Part shown: one piece after another, positions 9,460-18,377 of the stretch | How the letters are laid out: each line of letters begins with the position of its first letter | Position numbering within the stretch: the first letter of the stretch is position 1 | Assembly (NCBI GenBank): GCA_964523405.1 | Contig: CAZGAQ010000001.1 | Coordinates: forward strand, 353,758 to 417,757 | Direction: 5' to 3' | Length of the DNA stretch: 64,000 bases | Source of the DNA: CAZGAQ01 sp964523405 | GTDB taxonomy: Bacteria > Planctomycetota > Phycisphaerae > UBA1845 > Fen-1342 | Translations under genes and position numbers: made by a program | Notes under the pieces: model-generated | Told to the model about the DNA's origin: nothing | The model's input: only the letters and a program-made list of their open reading frames with translations | The model's database searches: none

Positions 9460-9634
9460 GCTCGCCCAGGCCTTGAGACCGCGTGTCCGCGCGGACACGG
9501 CGCGCCGCCTCTTCTATCGACCGTGGCGCAGGCTGCGGCGCAGGCCGGTCAGGGCCTGCCGGCCGGCGTCGGCCGCGAAGTCTGCCGTCGCCCAGGCCGC
9601 CTGCGCGACTCCGGGCTGCTCGTGGTCGGTGGTG

Positions 9635-10804
9635 TCAGGCAGGGCTTGGGCAGGTGGTCAGAATCGCATCGAGGCACTGATCCCAACCGCCGCGCTCGGC
9701 GGCCAGTTGACGGCCCTGCCAGCCCAGTTCGGCCGCGAGAATCGGGTCCGTACTGAGTTGTTGAATTGCGGCCGCCAGCGCGCCGGGCTGCATCCGGTCG
9801 TAGAGCAACCCGCCACCCTGGGCGACGAGTTCCGCGGCGCCGGCGTACACGCGCGGGGGGGCGTGGCGGGGGACCAGGACCGGGCGGCCGCAGGCGCGGG
9901 CGTCCAGAATCGCATTGGGGTGCCAGTCGTAGTGGCTGGTCGAGACCACCGCGTCCGCCGCGGCGAGCCACGGGGTCACGTCCGGCTGCGAACCGGCAAA
10001 CGTGACGCGCCGACCGAGACCCAGCTGGCCGGTCAGCTCGGCGAGCGCGGTGCGCTGCGGGCCGTCGCCGACGATGACGAGCCGCACGCGCGGGTTGGTC
10101 GAGGCCAACTCGCGGATCGCCAGATCGAACGCCTTATTGAGGTCGCAGAGGCCGACCGCGAGCACGAGGAAGGTATCGGCAGCGCAGCCCAGCGCCGCAC
10201 GCTGGCGGTCGCGCAGCGCCGCGTCGATGTCAAACGGCACAGGACCGTAGGCGCAGATGACGGTCTGACCGGCCGCACTGGGTTCAAGCGCGACGACCTC
10301 GGCGCGGGTCAACGTGGTCGGCACAAGCACGCAATCTGCGGCCTTCAGGGCGGCCTTCTCGCTCGCGCCGATCGCGATGTAGTCCAGGTGCTGCCAGAAG
10401 GTCGGCGGACGCTGGCGCGGCCAGGTGAAGGGCACGCAGTGGGTCAGCAGGCAGGGGACATAATAGACCAGGGGCACGTCGGGCCACGCGCGGCGCGCCG
10501 CCAGCGCCCACGGCATGGTCATACAGATGAAGGCACGACGCGGCGGCGGCAGCCCGCGCAATTGCGGCGCGAGTCGTCCAGGGGCACACCAGCGCCGTAC
10601 TCGCCATAGCAGGGCCGGCGGCGTGTCGTCGAGGATGACGGCGGGGGAGTCCGGCGTGTCAGTGGGGCCGGTGCTGAGGACCTGCGTCGACAGGCCGCGC
10701 TGCTGGATGGCTGCGTGTAGCCCGCGGGCGAATGTGAGCGCTCCGCCCCAGCCTTGCCGAGTCGGGTGATACGTCAGGTAGAAGTCAGGTTGCCCCAAAT
10801 CCAC
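9635..10804 (-). CDS. GT4-type glycosyltransferase (tandem copy B)
   Basis: This 389-residue family 4 glycosyltransferase has the same segments as copy A: HPTRQGWGGALTFARG at the N-terminus, then LAVGLCDLNKAFDLAI, RLVIVGDGPQ, VTFAGSQPDV and HPNAILDARACGRPVL. It begins with GTG at 10804; no in-frame ATG precedes the conserved FYLTYHP segment. Copy A lies 175 bases downstream on the same strand, so the two are probably co-transcribed. Transfer of a sugar to a glycan or lipid acceptor is inferred from the family. Confidence 0.87.
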   Translation of the reverse strand: MDLGQPDFYLTYHPTRQGWGGALTFARGLHAAIQQRGLSTQVLSTGPTDTPDSPAVILDDTPPALLWRVRRWCAPGRLAPQLRGLPPPRRAFICMTMPWALAARRAWPDVPLVYYVPCLLTHCVPFTWPRQRPPTFWQHLDYIAIGASEKAALKAADCVLVPTTLTRAEVVALEPSAAGQTVICAYGPVPFDIDAALRDRQRAALGCAADTFLVLAVGLCDLNKAFDLAIRELASTNPRVRLVIVGDGPQRTALAELTGQLGLGRRVTFAGSQPDVTPWLAAADAVVSTSHYDWHPNAILDARACGRPVLVPRHAPPRVYAGAAELVAQGGGLLYDRMQPGALAAAIQQLSTDPILAAELGWQGRQLAAERGGWDQCLDAILTTCPSPA

Positions 10805-11026
10805 AGTGACATCCGGCGGCGACGTGTGCGCTCGCGTCTCCTGTGACGCACACTTCTTGACGTATCGGCTACGATTCCGGTTCGTTGAAGATGAAACGCA
10901 CCCAGGTTTGCCTGATATCGGACTTCAAGCACAGCAGGGGCGCGCGCCGATAGCGATGGAAGCTATGGTGGTGACACGAATTGCGCGCAAAGCAGCCGCG
11001 TGCGCGCCGGGCGACAGGAACAGGCC

Positions 11027-11905
11027 ATGACCGCGACTTGGTCGCTGCGTGCGGCGGCGTGGATCACCCGCAACCTCCGCGAGCTACCCGGCCGGTGGCG
11101 CCTGGTGCGCTGGCTGGAGCACCACGAGCGCGCGCTGGCGACCCTACCACCCCGAACGGTTCGCCTGACCGGGCGCTTTCGGATGCGCGTCAGTCCCCTC
11201 GACGAGAACGGGCGCCGTTACTACGTGCACGGGTTTGAGCCGACCGAACGGCTGACGCGGCACTTCATCCGCCTCGTGCGGCCCGGGGACACGGTGATCG
11301 ACGTGGGCGCCAACCTGGGTTACTACACGCTGGCGGCTGCGAAGCTGGTCGGGAGTACGGGGCAGGTGCACGCGTTCGAGGCGTCGCCGCTGACGCTGCC
11401 CTGGCTGCAGCAGAACGCGGCGCTGAACCCCTTTGCGAACATCCAGGTGCACGGCGTCGCCGTAACGGACCGCTGTGGCACAACGACCTTTCACACGGCA
11501 CCGGCCGACCGGGCGGGATATTCGTCCTTGCGCAACCTTGGTGACGACACACGCAGCGTCGTTACCGTGCCGACGGTCTCCCTGGACAGCCTGCTCGACG
11601 AGCTGCCGCGCACGCGGCTGGTGAAGATCGATGTGGAGGGGGCGGAGTTGCTGGTCCTGCGCGGGATGGATCGACTGCTCGCGCGCGACCGGCCGTTCCT
11701 CATCCTGGAGAGCGACGACGCCTTTCTGCGACAGCTTGGGGCGACGGCCGCGGCCCTGTGCGGGTTCCTGACATCCCGCGGGTACGAGTTGCACCAGATC
11801 GTGGCTGGCGGCCGGCTGGAGCCGCTGACGACGGCGCCGGTGGAGCGGGTGAACCTGCTGGCGGCGCCGCGCGGGATCGAAGCGCTGGCGCTCACGCGCG
11901 GTTGA
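11027..11905 (+). CDS. FkbM-family methyltransferase
   Basis: This 292-residue protein is an S-adenosylmethionine-dependent methyltransferase of the FkbM type. The SAM-binding motif I is VIDVGANLGYYTLAA (about residues 91-105), followed by HAFEASP and later KIDVEGAELLVLRGM near 200. FkbM enzymes usually O-methylate sugars or polyketides, and the adjacent divergent glycosyltransferases make a glycan substrate reasonable. The ATG at 11027 is preferred over a GTG at 11000 because a purine-rich CAGGAACAG lies just upstream. Confidence 0.88.
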   Translation: MTATWSLRAAAWITRNLRELPGRWRLVRWLEHHERALATLPPRTVRLTGRFRMRVSPLDENGRRYYVHGFEPTERLTRHFIRLVRPGDTVIDVGANLGYYTLAAAKLVGSTGQVHAFEASPLTLPWLQQNAALNPFANIQVHGVAVTDRCGTTTFHTAPADRAGYSSLRNLGDDTRSVVTVPTVSLDSLLDELPRTRLVKIDVEGAELLVLRGMDRLLARDRPFLILESDDAFLRQLGATAAALCGFLTSRGYELHQIVAGGRLEPLTTAPVERVNLLAAPRGIEALALTRG

Positions 11906-12061
11906 CCGGCGGGCGGTACCCGCGAACCTGCGGCCGCCGCCGGCCGAAAAAACTCGCGATTTCGATTTCCCGGCCGGCCCGCCCGCATACAATGCCCTGT
12001 TTACAGTAGGTCGACTCCCCGGCTGGCGCCCGCCGGCCGTGCTGTTGCGTACGGAAGAGGA

Positions 12062-13525
12062 ATGTCGTCATCCCCACCTGATCACCCCCGACGCTCCTCG
12101 GCAGGTGCTGCGCCCGCGCTGGCGGACGCGCCCGCGGGGGGTGTCGCCACGGCCACGGATGCCGCCGTGCCAGCCGCGCAAGCGGCGCGCGCCCCGCATG
12201 AGGTGATTCAGCGCAGCCTGGTCAACTCGATCAAGGACAGCGTGGCGTGGGCTGTGATGGTGGGGGCGGGCGAGCGGTACATCATCCCGTTCATCGTGCT
12301 CGACACGGTGCAGGGACGCACCGGGCTGTTGCGGCTGGCGCTGATCAGCTCGCTGCCGAACCTGGTGGGGTCGCTGGTGCAGTGTTTCGCCGCGGACGCG
12401 GTGGATCGTGTCGGGCGGCGGCGGCCGTTCTGCGTCAGTGCGGCGACGGGGCAGGCGCTGGCGTGGTTGCCGTTCTGTGCCGGAATCTTCCTGCCGCGCG
12501 AGTACGGCTTCTGGCTGATGCTGGTTTCGTACGCGCTGTATATCGGCTTCGCGAACTTCGGCGGACCGGCGTGGTCGAGCCTGATGGGGGATCTCGTGCC
12601 CCCGGAGCGGCGCGGGCGGTACTTCGGGCTGCGCACGACGCTGACGGGCACGAGCCAGATCATGGCGACGCTGATCGCGGGCAAGTGGCTGACGTACGCC
12701 CAGGAAGCCTCCGGTCTGTCGATCGCAGGTCTGACCAGCCAGAACTTCGGGTTCGTCGTGCTCTTTCTGATCGCCTGCGTCGCGCGGCTGGTTTCGGCAC
12801 GCTATCTATACCTGATGTACGAACCGCCGTATCACCGGACGCCGTCCGATCACTTCACGCTGTGGGACTTCCTGCGCCGGGCGCCGCGGGCGCACTTCGG
12901 GCGCTTCGTGTTCTACGGCATGCTGATCAACGCCGGGATCTGGTTCATGACCCCGTACCTCTCCTGGTACGTGCTGGGACCGCTGCAATTCACACCGCTC
13001 GAGTTCGCGTACATGACAACCGCGAACTGGGTCGCGCTGTTCAGCGTGACGACGCTCTGGGGCCGACTCGCCGACCGCGTGGGCAGCAAACGGGTGCTGG
13101 CCATCGGCGGAATCGGGCTCGTGGCGACGCCACTCCTGCTGCTGTTCTCCACGGACTTCTGGTGGCTCATGGCCGTGCAGATTTATGACGGCGTGGTGAC
13201 GGCCGCGTACACGATCGGGTCGCTGAACTACCTGTTCGACGTGGTGACCTCCCCCAAGCGGGCGCGCTGCGCGGCGTACAACACGCTGTTCACGACGGTG
13301 GGTCTGGCGGTCGGCGTGCTGGGCGGCGGGCTGATCGCCCAATACGCGCCGATGCCGACAGTCGCCCTGGGGATCCACGTGCATCATCCGTTCACGCTGG
13401 TGCTGGTCGGCTCCGCCGTCCTGCGACTGCTGCCCAGTCTGTTCCTGCTGCGGTCGTTCGAGGAGTTCCGGCTCAGCCGGCCGGCGTTCGAATCGGTACC
13501 GCCGGCGCCCGGCAGCGCGAGTTGA
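12062..13525 (+). CDS. Major facilitator superfamily transporter
   Basis: This 487-residue protein has about 12 hydrophobic segments after a 55-residue Ala/Pro-rich N-terminus. Between helices 2 and 3 it carries DAVDRVGRRRPF, the MFS motif A loop, and DRVGSKRVL occupies the equivalent loop in the second half. This supports proton-linked or facilitated transport across the inner membrane. Substrate cannot be predicted. The ATG at 12062 directly follows GGAAGAGGA. It is monocistronic and convergent with queG. Confidence 0.87.
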   Translation: MSSSPPDHPRRSSAGAAPALADAPAGGVATATDAAVPAAQAARAPHEVIQRSLVNSIKDSVAWAVMVGAGERYIIPFIVLDTVQGRTGLLRLALISSLPNLVGSLVQCFAADAVDRVGRRRPFCVSAATGQALAWLPFCAGIFLPREYGFWLMLVSYALYIGFANFGGPAWSSLMGDLVPPERRGRYFGLRTTLTGTSQIMATLIAGKWLTYAQEASGLSIAGLTSQNFGFVVLFLIACVARLVSARYLYLMYEPPYHRTPSDHFTLWDFLRRAPRAHFGRFVFYGMLINAGIWFMTPYLSWYVLGPLQFTPLEFAYMTTANWVALFSVTTLWGRLADRVGSKRVLAIGGIGLVATPLLLLFSTDFWWLMAVQIYDGVVTAAYTIGSLNYLFDVVTSPKRARCAAYNTLFTTVGLAVGVLGGGLIAQYAPMPTVALGIHVHHPFTLVLVGSAVLRLLPSLFLLRSFEEFRLSRPAFESVPPAPGSAS

Positions 13526-13555
13526 GCGACCTGCCTGGCGCCGCGTGCGCTCGGG

Positions 13556-14713
13556 TTACTGCCGACCGGCGGGCGTGGGCGGTTGGGGCGGGGTTCCGGG
13601 GGGGAACGCCTGATTCGCCAGGGCGACGGCGGCGTTGCGCCGCCACATGTCACGCCGCGCGCGGCGGCGCGCGGAGTCCCGCGTGAGCCGGCGATGGTCG
13701 CCATTCGAGAGCTGCAGCAGTGGCCGCAACGGGATGCGCCCGTCGGCGTCGGGGGCGGGTGCGGACGTCGCCGCGGAAGGCCCCGCGTCGCCCGCGGGCG
13801 GTGGTGTGATGCGTTGGATCGCCGCGGCCAGGTGATCGACCATGAGATCCGGGTGCGCCCCACGCGGGGCCCGGGCGTTGTAGGGGCAAACTTGCTGGCA
13901 CAGGTCGCAACCGAAGACCCAGTCGCCCATGGCCGGCCGCAGGTCGGGGGCGATCTCGCCGGCGTGCTCGATCGTGAGGTAGGAAATGCACCGGGCCGCG
14001 TTGAGGTGGGCGGGGCTGACCGGCCGGCCGCGCTCGTCGCAGGCGCCGGGGACCAAAGCTCGGGTGGGGCAGGAATCGATGCAGCGGGTGCACGTGCCGC
14101 AGCGTTCGGCGACGGGCGTGTCCGGCGCGAGTTCGAGCGTCGTCAGCATTTCGCCCAGCAACAGGTAGGAGCCGCGCTGCGGGTGGAGCAGGCACGTATT
14201 GCGGCCGATCCAGCCGAGGCCCGCGCGGGCGGCCAGTTCCCGCTCGAGTAGCGGCCCCGTATCCACGAACTCCGCGGTCTCGAACGGCTCGGGCAGGGCC
14301 GCGTGGAGACGCTCGCGCAACGCGGCGAGCATCAGGTGCAGGACACTGTGGTAATCGCGTCCGCGGGCGTACTGGGCGACGCGGCCGGTAGGCACGCCCG
14401 CCGGCAGCCCGGTGTACGGCGTCCCGGGGGCGGACGCGTGGCCGCGGCTGGACGGGCGGCAGTACCCGTCGGCGCGGCGGTAGCCGAGAGCGACGCAGAT
14501 GACGGAGCGGGCGCCGGCCAGGAGCGCGGCGGGCGTGGCGCGAATGCGGACGTTTCGGCGCAGGTATGTCAGGGCGGCGGCATAGCCGGCGGCGAGCCAG
14601 TCCCTATAATACGCGCCCCCTGGAAGCGGGTCGACAGTCGTAATGCCGACCAGCTCGAAGCCGACGCTGTGGACGAGGGTCTTGACGGTCTGGGCTTTCG
14701 CGAGAGGCGTCAT
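13556..14713 (-). CDS. queG: tRNA epoxyqueuosine reductase QueG
   Basis: This 385-residue protein catalyses the last step of queuosine synthesis, reducing epoxyqueuosine in tRNA to queuosine with a cobalamin and two 4Fe-4S clusters. The cobalamin-domain segment EFVDTGPLLERELA carries the catalytic aspartate. The cluster cysteines are in CGTCTRCIDSCPTRAL and CDLCQQVCPYN. The TIEHAGEI and GDWVFGCD segments are typical. The C-terminal tail is Ala/Pro-rich. No Shine-Dalgarno precedes the ATG at 14713, but a TATCAT box sits 8 bases upstream, so the transcript may be leaderless. The frame stays open beyond 14713, but that part is not conserved-looking. Confidence 0.92.
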   Translation of the reverse strand: MTPLAKAQTVKTLVHSVGFELVGITTVDPLPGGAYYRDWLAAGYAAALTYLRRNVRIRATPAALLAGARSVICVALGYRRADGYCRPSSRGHASAPGTPYTGLPAGVPTGRVAQYARGRDYHSVLHLMLAALRERLHAALPEPFETAEFVDTGPLLERELAARAGLGWIGRNTCLLHPQRGSYLLLGEMLTTLELAPDTPVAERCGTCTRCIDSCPTRALVPGACDERGRPVSPAHLNAARCISYLTIEHAGEIAPDLRPAMGDWVFGCDLCQQVCPYNARAPRGAHPDLMVDHLAAAIQRITPPPAGDAGPSAATSAPAPDADGRIPLRPLLQLSNGDHRRLTRDSARRRARRDMWRRNAAVALANQAFPPGTPPQPPTPAGRQ

Positions 14714-14794
14714 TTTCGACGATGATACCAGGGAATTTACCGTCTGACTCGTGGGCGAAAAATGCCGGCCGACGAACCGACGCGGAGCGCTTTC

Positions 14795-15202
14795 ATGTTC
14801 AACTTTGACTGGTTTCATGGCACCGGGTTGCAGCGCCAGATTGAGGAGGCCAAGAAGCGTTGCGCCGCCCGCAAGTTCCCCGATGTTCGCAAGGCCGCGG
14901 CCGGCAACGGCAAGTCGGAGTACCAGCAGTACAAGGATCAGCTCGAGACCCGGATCATCCTGTATCTGAAGGATGGTCTGAGCTACGAAATGCGTGAGAT
15001 GGCGGACATCGGCATCAGCAGTGCGCTGGCTTTTGAGTGCACGCCGGTGGACGAGAACTATCAGGTGGGAGCTTATGTCATCGTGGTGCCGTTCGAGGAC
15101 ATCGCCCGCGTAGAGGTCTTCGCGGTGCACCCCGATGACAAACCGCAGGAGAACATCCGCATCCCGGGCTTCCGCAGTGGTGCCACGGACGCACGGGATT
15201 GA
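14795..15202 (+). CDS. Conserved-looking hypothetical protein
   Basis: I do not recognise this 135-residue protein. It has no signal peptide or membrane segment, is rich in charged residues, and has a central region (FECTPVDENYQVGAYVIVV) that looks like a beta-rich core followed by a short EVFAVHPDD segment. The ATG at 14795 is chosen because GGAG lies 7 bases upstream; an in-frame ATG at 14762 has weaker support. It is divergent from queG, with only about 80 bases between their starts. Confidence 0.6.
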   Translation: MFNFDWFHGTGLQRQIEEAKKRCAARKFPDVRKAAAGNGKSEYQQYKDQLETRIILYLKDGLSYEMREMADIGISSALAFECTPVDENYQVGAYVIVVPFEDIARVEVFAVHPDDKPQENIRIPGFRSGATDARD

Positions 15203-15317
15203 CCGGCGGGCCGGTCGCAGTGCCGGGCCAGCCAGCGGGCGCAGCGCGTTGTACGGCGGCACGGTCCCCGGGACCGCCCAGCTGGTCGGCCGCGGGTCGC
15301 GTCCGAGCGAGGTGGCG

Positions 15318-16112
15318 ATGAAAACCGCACTAATCCTGGGAGTGGGGCTGCTGAGCGTGGGGCTCATCGGCTGTGGTCCGGAGTTCGGGCCGCAGGCGAA
15401 GTACGGCATCACCTTCTACTGCCCCGGGGTGGGCAATGTGGACATGGGCGATGCGGGGCTGCGCGATGGCCTGCAGCGGGCGGGCTACCGTGGGCAGGTC
15501 TCGCGGCTCACGTGGTCCTATACCTTCAATCCGGTCGTCGATCAGACCGTGCAGCCCATCGCCCGTCTGGGGGGCGCGCGCCTGGCCAGCTACATCCAGG
15601 AGTACATCGATCGCTATCCCGGGTGCGAGGTGAATGTGGTCGGGCTGTCGGCCGGCACCGGTGTGGCCGTCTGGGCGCTCGAATCCCTGCGCGCGCCCTA
15701 CCAGGTGAATAACGTGGTCCTCCTGAGTTCGAGCCTGTCCTCGGACTATGACGTCAGCCACGCCCTGACCCACACCAAGGGCCGGATCTTCAACTACTAC
15801 TCGCCACACGATGCCGTGCTGACGCAGTTGATGCGCGTCGCCTGCACCATCGATGGGAAGATCGCGGCGGAGGGCGCGGGCGCCGTCGGCCTGCATCCCC
15901 CCCGGGGCGCCGAACGCATCGTCAACATCGAGTGGAACCCGGAGTTCGCCCGCTATGGCTACTGCGGCGGCCACATGGACAGCACCAGCCCCGACTTCGT
16001 GCGCGTCGTCGTGTCGCGACACATCGTCACGGACGCGCCGCCGCTTGCAGCCCCCGGAACAGCACACGCCACGCTGACGGCGACAACTCCTCCGGACGCG
16101 CGTCCGCAGTGA
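15318..16112 (+). CDS. Alpha/beta-hydrolase-like lipoprotein
   Basis: This 264-residue protein begins with a short hydrophobic signal ending in the lipobox LIGC (Cys about residue 20), so it is probably anchored in the envelope. VVGLSAGTGVAVWAL contains a G-x-S-x-G nucleophile elbow, suggesting an esterase or lipase-like hydrolase. YYSPHDAVL later supplies a candidate catalytic aspartate, and GGHMD a candidate histidine. The final 29 codons overlap the end of rsmA on the other strand by 86 bases. Substrate is unknown. Confidence 0.78.
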   Translation: MKTALILGVGLLSVGLIGCGPEFGPQAKYGITFYCPGVGNVDMGDAGLRDGLQRAGYRGQVSRLTWSYTFNPVVDQTVQPIARLGGARLASYIQEYIDRYPGCEVNVVGLSAGTGVAVWALESLRAPYQVNNVVLLSSSLSSDYDVSHALTHTKGRIFNYYSPHDAVLTQLMRVACTIDGKIAAEGAGAVGLHPPRGAERIVNIEWNPEFARYGYCGGHMDSTSPDFVRVVVSRHIVTDAPPLAAPGTAHATLTATTPPDARPQ

Positions 16113-16905
16113 CCCCCGCACGCTGCAGGGCCAGCGCTGCCGCCGGCTGGTCCGCCTCCCGCAACAGCCGCCGCAGCTTCTTGCGACGCTGCTGAAAGCC
16201 CCGTTGCACAAAATCCACGAACCCCGCCACGTCGTCCACTTCGATGGCGTCGCGCGCGCGCGGGCGCAGCGTCACCATGATGGACTCCACCTGCGGACGC
16301 GGCCAGAACGCGCTGGGGGGCAGGATGGCCCGCAATTCCACGTCCGCCAGCGTCTGGGCAATGATGGAGACCGGACCGTAGTCATCACTGCGCGCCGCGG
16401 CCGCGAGTCGCTGCCCGACCTCCTTCTGGATGGTGCAGGTCAGCCGCTCGAACGGCAGGGGGACGTGGAGCAGATCCACGAGGAGGGGGGTCGCAATCTG
16501 ATAGGGGAGGTTGGCGACCAGCTTGTAGTGTCCGCCGCGACGGGGTGGCTGGCTCGCCAGCACTTCGAGCGCCAGCGGGTTCACCTGGTGCTTGCCGGCG
16601 AGGGCGTCGGCCTGGATCAGCGTGAAGTGAGCCTGGCTGCCGAGTCGCTCGCGCAGCAGCGCCTGCAAGCCGTGGTCGATCTCGACCGCGACCACGCGGG
16701 CGCCGCGCGCCAGCAGGATTTCGGTCAGCGAGCCGGTCCCCGGTCCCACCTCCAGGATCGTGTCGGCCGCCGTCACCTCGGCGTACTCCACGAGCTTGCG
16801 CATCAGATTCAGGTCGATCAGGAAGTTCTGCCCAAACCGGTACTGTGGGGCCAACCCGGCGGCGGCGAGGAGCGCGCGAATCTCAGATAGTGTCTGACCG
16901 GACAT
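16027..16905 (-). CDS. rsmA: 16S rRNA dimethyladenosine transferase RsmA (KsgA)
   Basis: This 292-residue enzyme dimethylates the two adjacent adenosines near the 3' end of 16S rRNA during small-subunit maturation. FGQNFL is at the N-terminus, ILEVGPGTGSLTE forms the SAM loop, VEID binds SAM ribose, and NLPYQIATPLL is the N-L-P-Y catalytic motif. The C-terminal helical domain with FQQRRKKLRRLL is complete. The ATG at 16905 is the usual family start; the frame is open further upstream. It converges on the lipoprotein hydrolase with an 86-base overlap at 16027-16112. Confidence 0.93.
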   Translation of the reverse strand: MSGQTLSEIRALLAAAGLAPQYRFGQNFLIDLNLMRKLVEYAEVTAADTILEVGPGTGSLTEILLARGARVVAVEIDHGLQALLRERLGSQAHFTLIQADALAGKHQVNPLALEVLASQPPRRGGHYKLVANLPYQIATPLLVDLLHVPLPFERLTCTIQKEVGQRLAAAARSDDYGPVSIIAQTLADVELRAILPPSAFWPRPQVESIMVTLRPRARDAIEVDDVAGFVDFVQRGFQQRRKKLRRLLREADQPAAALALQRAGVTADARPEELSPSAWRVLFRGLQAAARP

Positions 16906-17035
16906 GACGGGGATGGTACGGCAAGGGGCGTTTGTCGGGAACGGTCCGGCCGCGGGCTGCGGTGCGAGGCCGGGCCCCGTATAATGCGGACCGCCAACCG
17001 ACTGACCCGAGACCCGCAGACGTGAGGGCCCACGC

Positions 17036-18217
17036 GTGAATCCGAATCCCAACGTCGGACCGCATCGTAACGAGGCGGAGCTCGCCCGTTTCACCGCGAT
17101 CATCTCGGATGCGTTTGCCTCGCCGCCCGACCGGGCCGGGCCGTATTTTGACTCGGTGGGGCGGGAGAATCTGCGGCTGATCCGGCGGAACGGAGAGGTG
17201 GCCGGTGGGCTGGCGTTGCTGCCGAAGGGGCAGTTTTTCGGGGGCCGGTCGGTGCCCATGACCGGCGTCGCCGTGGTGGCGGTGGCCCCCGAGTATCGCG
17301 CCACCGGGGCGGCGACCGAGGTGCTGCGAGCGTCGCTGGAGGAGCTGTACGCGGCCGAGGTGCCGCTGTCGACGCTGTACCCGGCGACGGTGCAGCTTTA
17401 TCGGCGGGTGGGCTACGAACTGGCGGGGCTGGCTGGCGAGGTCACGATGCCGGCCAAGTCGGTCGAGGTCCGGGACCGGCGGCTCGGTTTGCGGCGCGCG
17501 ACAGAAGCCGACGAGCCCGCCATCCGGGCCTGCTACCGGGCCTGGGCGGCGCAGGCGTCCGGCAATCTTGATCGCAACGCTTTCAATTGGCAGCGGACGC
17601 GCGAGGTGCGGGGCGAGCACGCGGATGGCTACGTGATCGAGCACGACGGCGGCCTGGAAGGGTATGCCTTTGTGCTGCCACAGGCGACCGCGGATCCGTT
17701 CCGGTGGAACACGCGGGTGCTGGACATGGCGTTCACGACGCCCGACGCGGCCCGGCGGCTGCTGACGCTGCTGGCCGATTTCCGCACGACGCGCGATCAG
17801 ATCGTGTTTCGGTCCGGTCCGGCCGACCCGTTACTCGTGCATCTGCCGGAGGCGCCCTACACGCTCACGAGCCGGGCGCCGTGGATGCTGCGGGTCGTTC
17901 ATGTGCGGCGGGCGCTGGAGGAACGCGGCTATCCGGCCGGGCTCAAGGTCGAGCTGCACCTGGACGTGCGGGACGACCTTCTGCCGGGGAATAACGGGCG
18001 GCTGGTGCTGCGCATCGCGAACGGACGGGGCACGGTGGAGCCGGGGGGGCAGGGGGCGCTGGAACTGGACGTGCGCGGGCTGGCGGCGCTGTACACGGGT
18101 TACTTGTCCGGGCGGGACCTTGTTCTGGCGGGGCGCGCCCAGGGGGTGGCGGAGGCGCTGGACGTGGCCGGGGCCGCGTTCAGTGGACCGCTGCCTTGGA
18201 TGCGGGACGCGTTCTAG
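17036..18217 (+). CDS. Eis-like GNAT acetyltransferase with SCP2-like C-terminus
   Basis: This 393-residue protein has the Eis architecture: two GNAT folds followed by a sterol-carrier-like domain. The acetyl-CoA loop is in VVAVAPEYRATGAATEVLR (about residues 80-98), and PATVQLYRRVGYELAG is the usual end of the first GNAT domain. The C-terminus has KVELHLDVRDDLLPGN, matching the SCP2-like part. Members N-acetylate amines, including aminoglycosides or polyamines; the natural substrate is unknown here. The start is GTG at 17036, and a TATAAT at 16980-16985 may be its -10 box. Confidence 0.86.
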   Translation: MNPNPNVGPHRNEAELARFTAIISDAFASPPDRAGPYFDSVGRENLRLIRRNGEVAGGLALLPKGQFFGGRSVPMTGVAVVAVAPEYRATGAATEVLRASLEELYAAEVPLSTLYPATVQLYRRVGYELAGLAGEVTMPAKSVEVRDRRLGLRRATEADEPAIRACYRAWAAQASGNLDRNAFNWQRTREVRGEHADGYVIEHDGGLEGYAFVLPQATADPFRWNTRVLDMAFTTPDAARRLLTLLADFRTTRDQIVFRSGPADPLLVHLPEAPYTLTSRAPWMLRVVHVRRALEERGYPAGLKVELHLDVRDDLLPGNNGRLVLRIANGRGTVEPGGQGALELDVRGLAALYTGYLSGRDLVLAGRAQGVAEALDVAGAAFSGPLPWMRDAF

Positions 18218-18377
18218 GCGTGGCGTGACCCGGGCGGAAGCGGATTCGGGCAGGGCGCGAGCTTGTAGCCACCGGCCCCCAACCTGCGGTATACTCTCAG
18301 GTTCGTGTCTCGCCCGGACAGCCGTCGCGGGCGTAGACGAACGGCGAGCTTCCGATGACGTTGGAGGACCCCACTCA

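Noticed and set aside
9524..9634. Possible extra C-terminal coding segment after glycosyltransferase copy B in another frame
   Set aside because: A frame with plausible residues exists up to 9524, but copy B already ends at the same place as copy A; a frameshift is possible but not supported.
10805..11026. Small plus-strand frame between glycosyltransferase B and the FkbM gene
   Set aside because: No Shine-Dalgarno and no family resemblance; treated as intergenic.
15202..15217. GACCGG-CGGG-CCGGTC hairpin as a terminator
   Set aside because: The 6-bp stem is not followed by a T-run, so termination is not supported.
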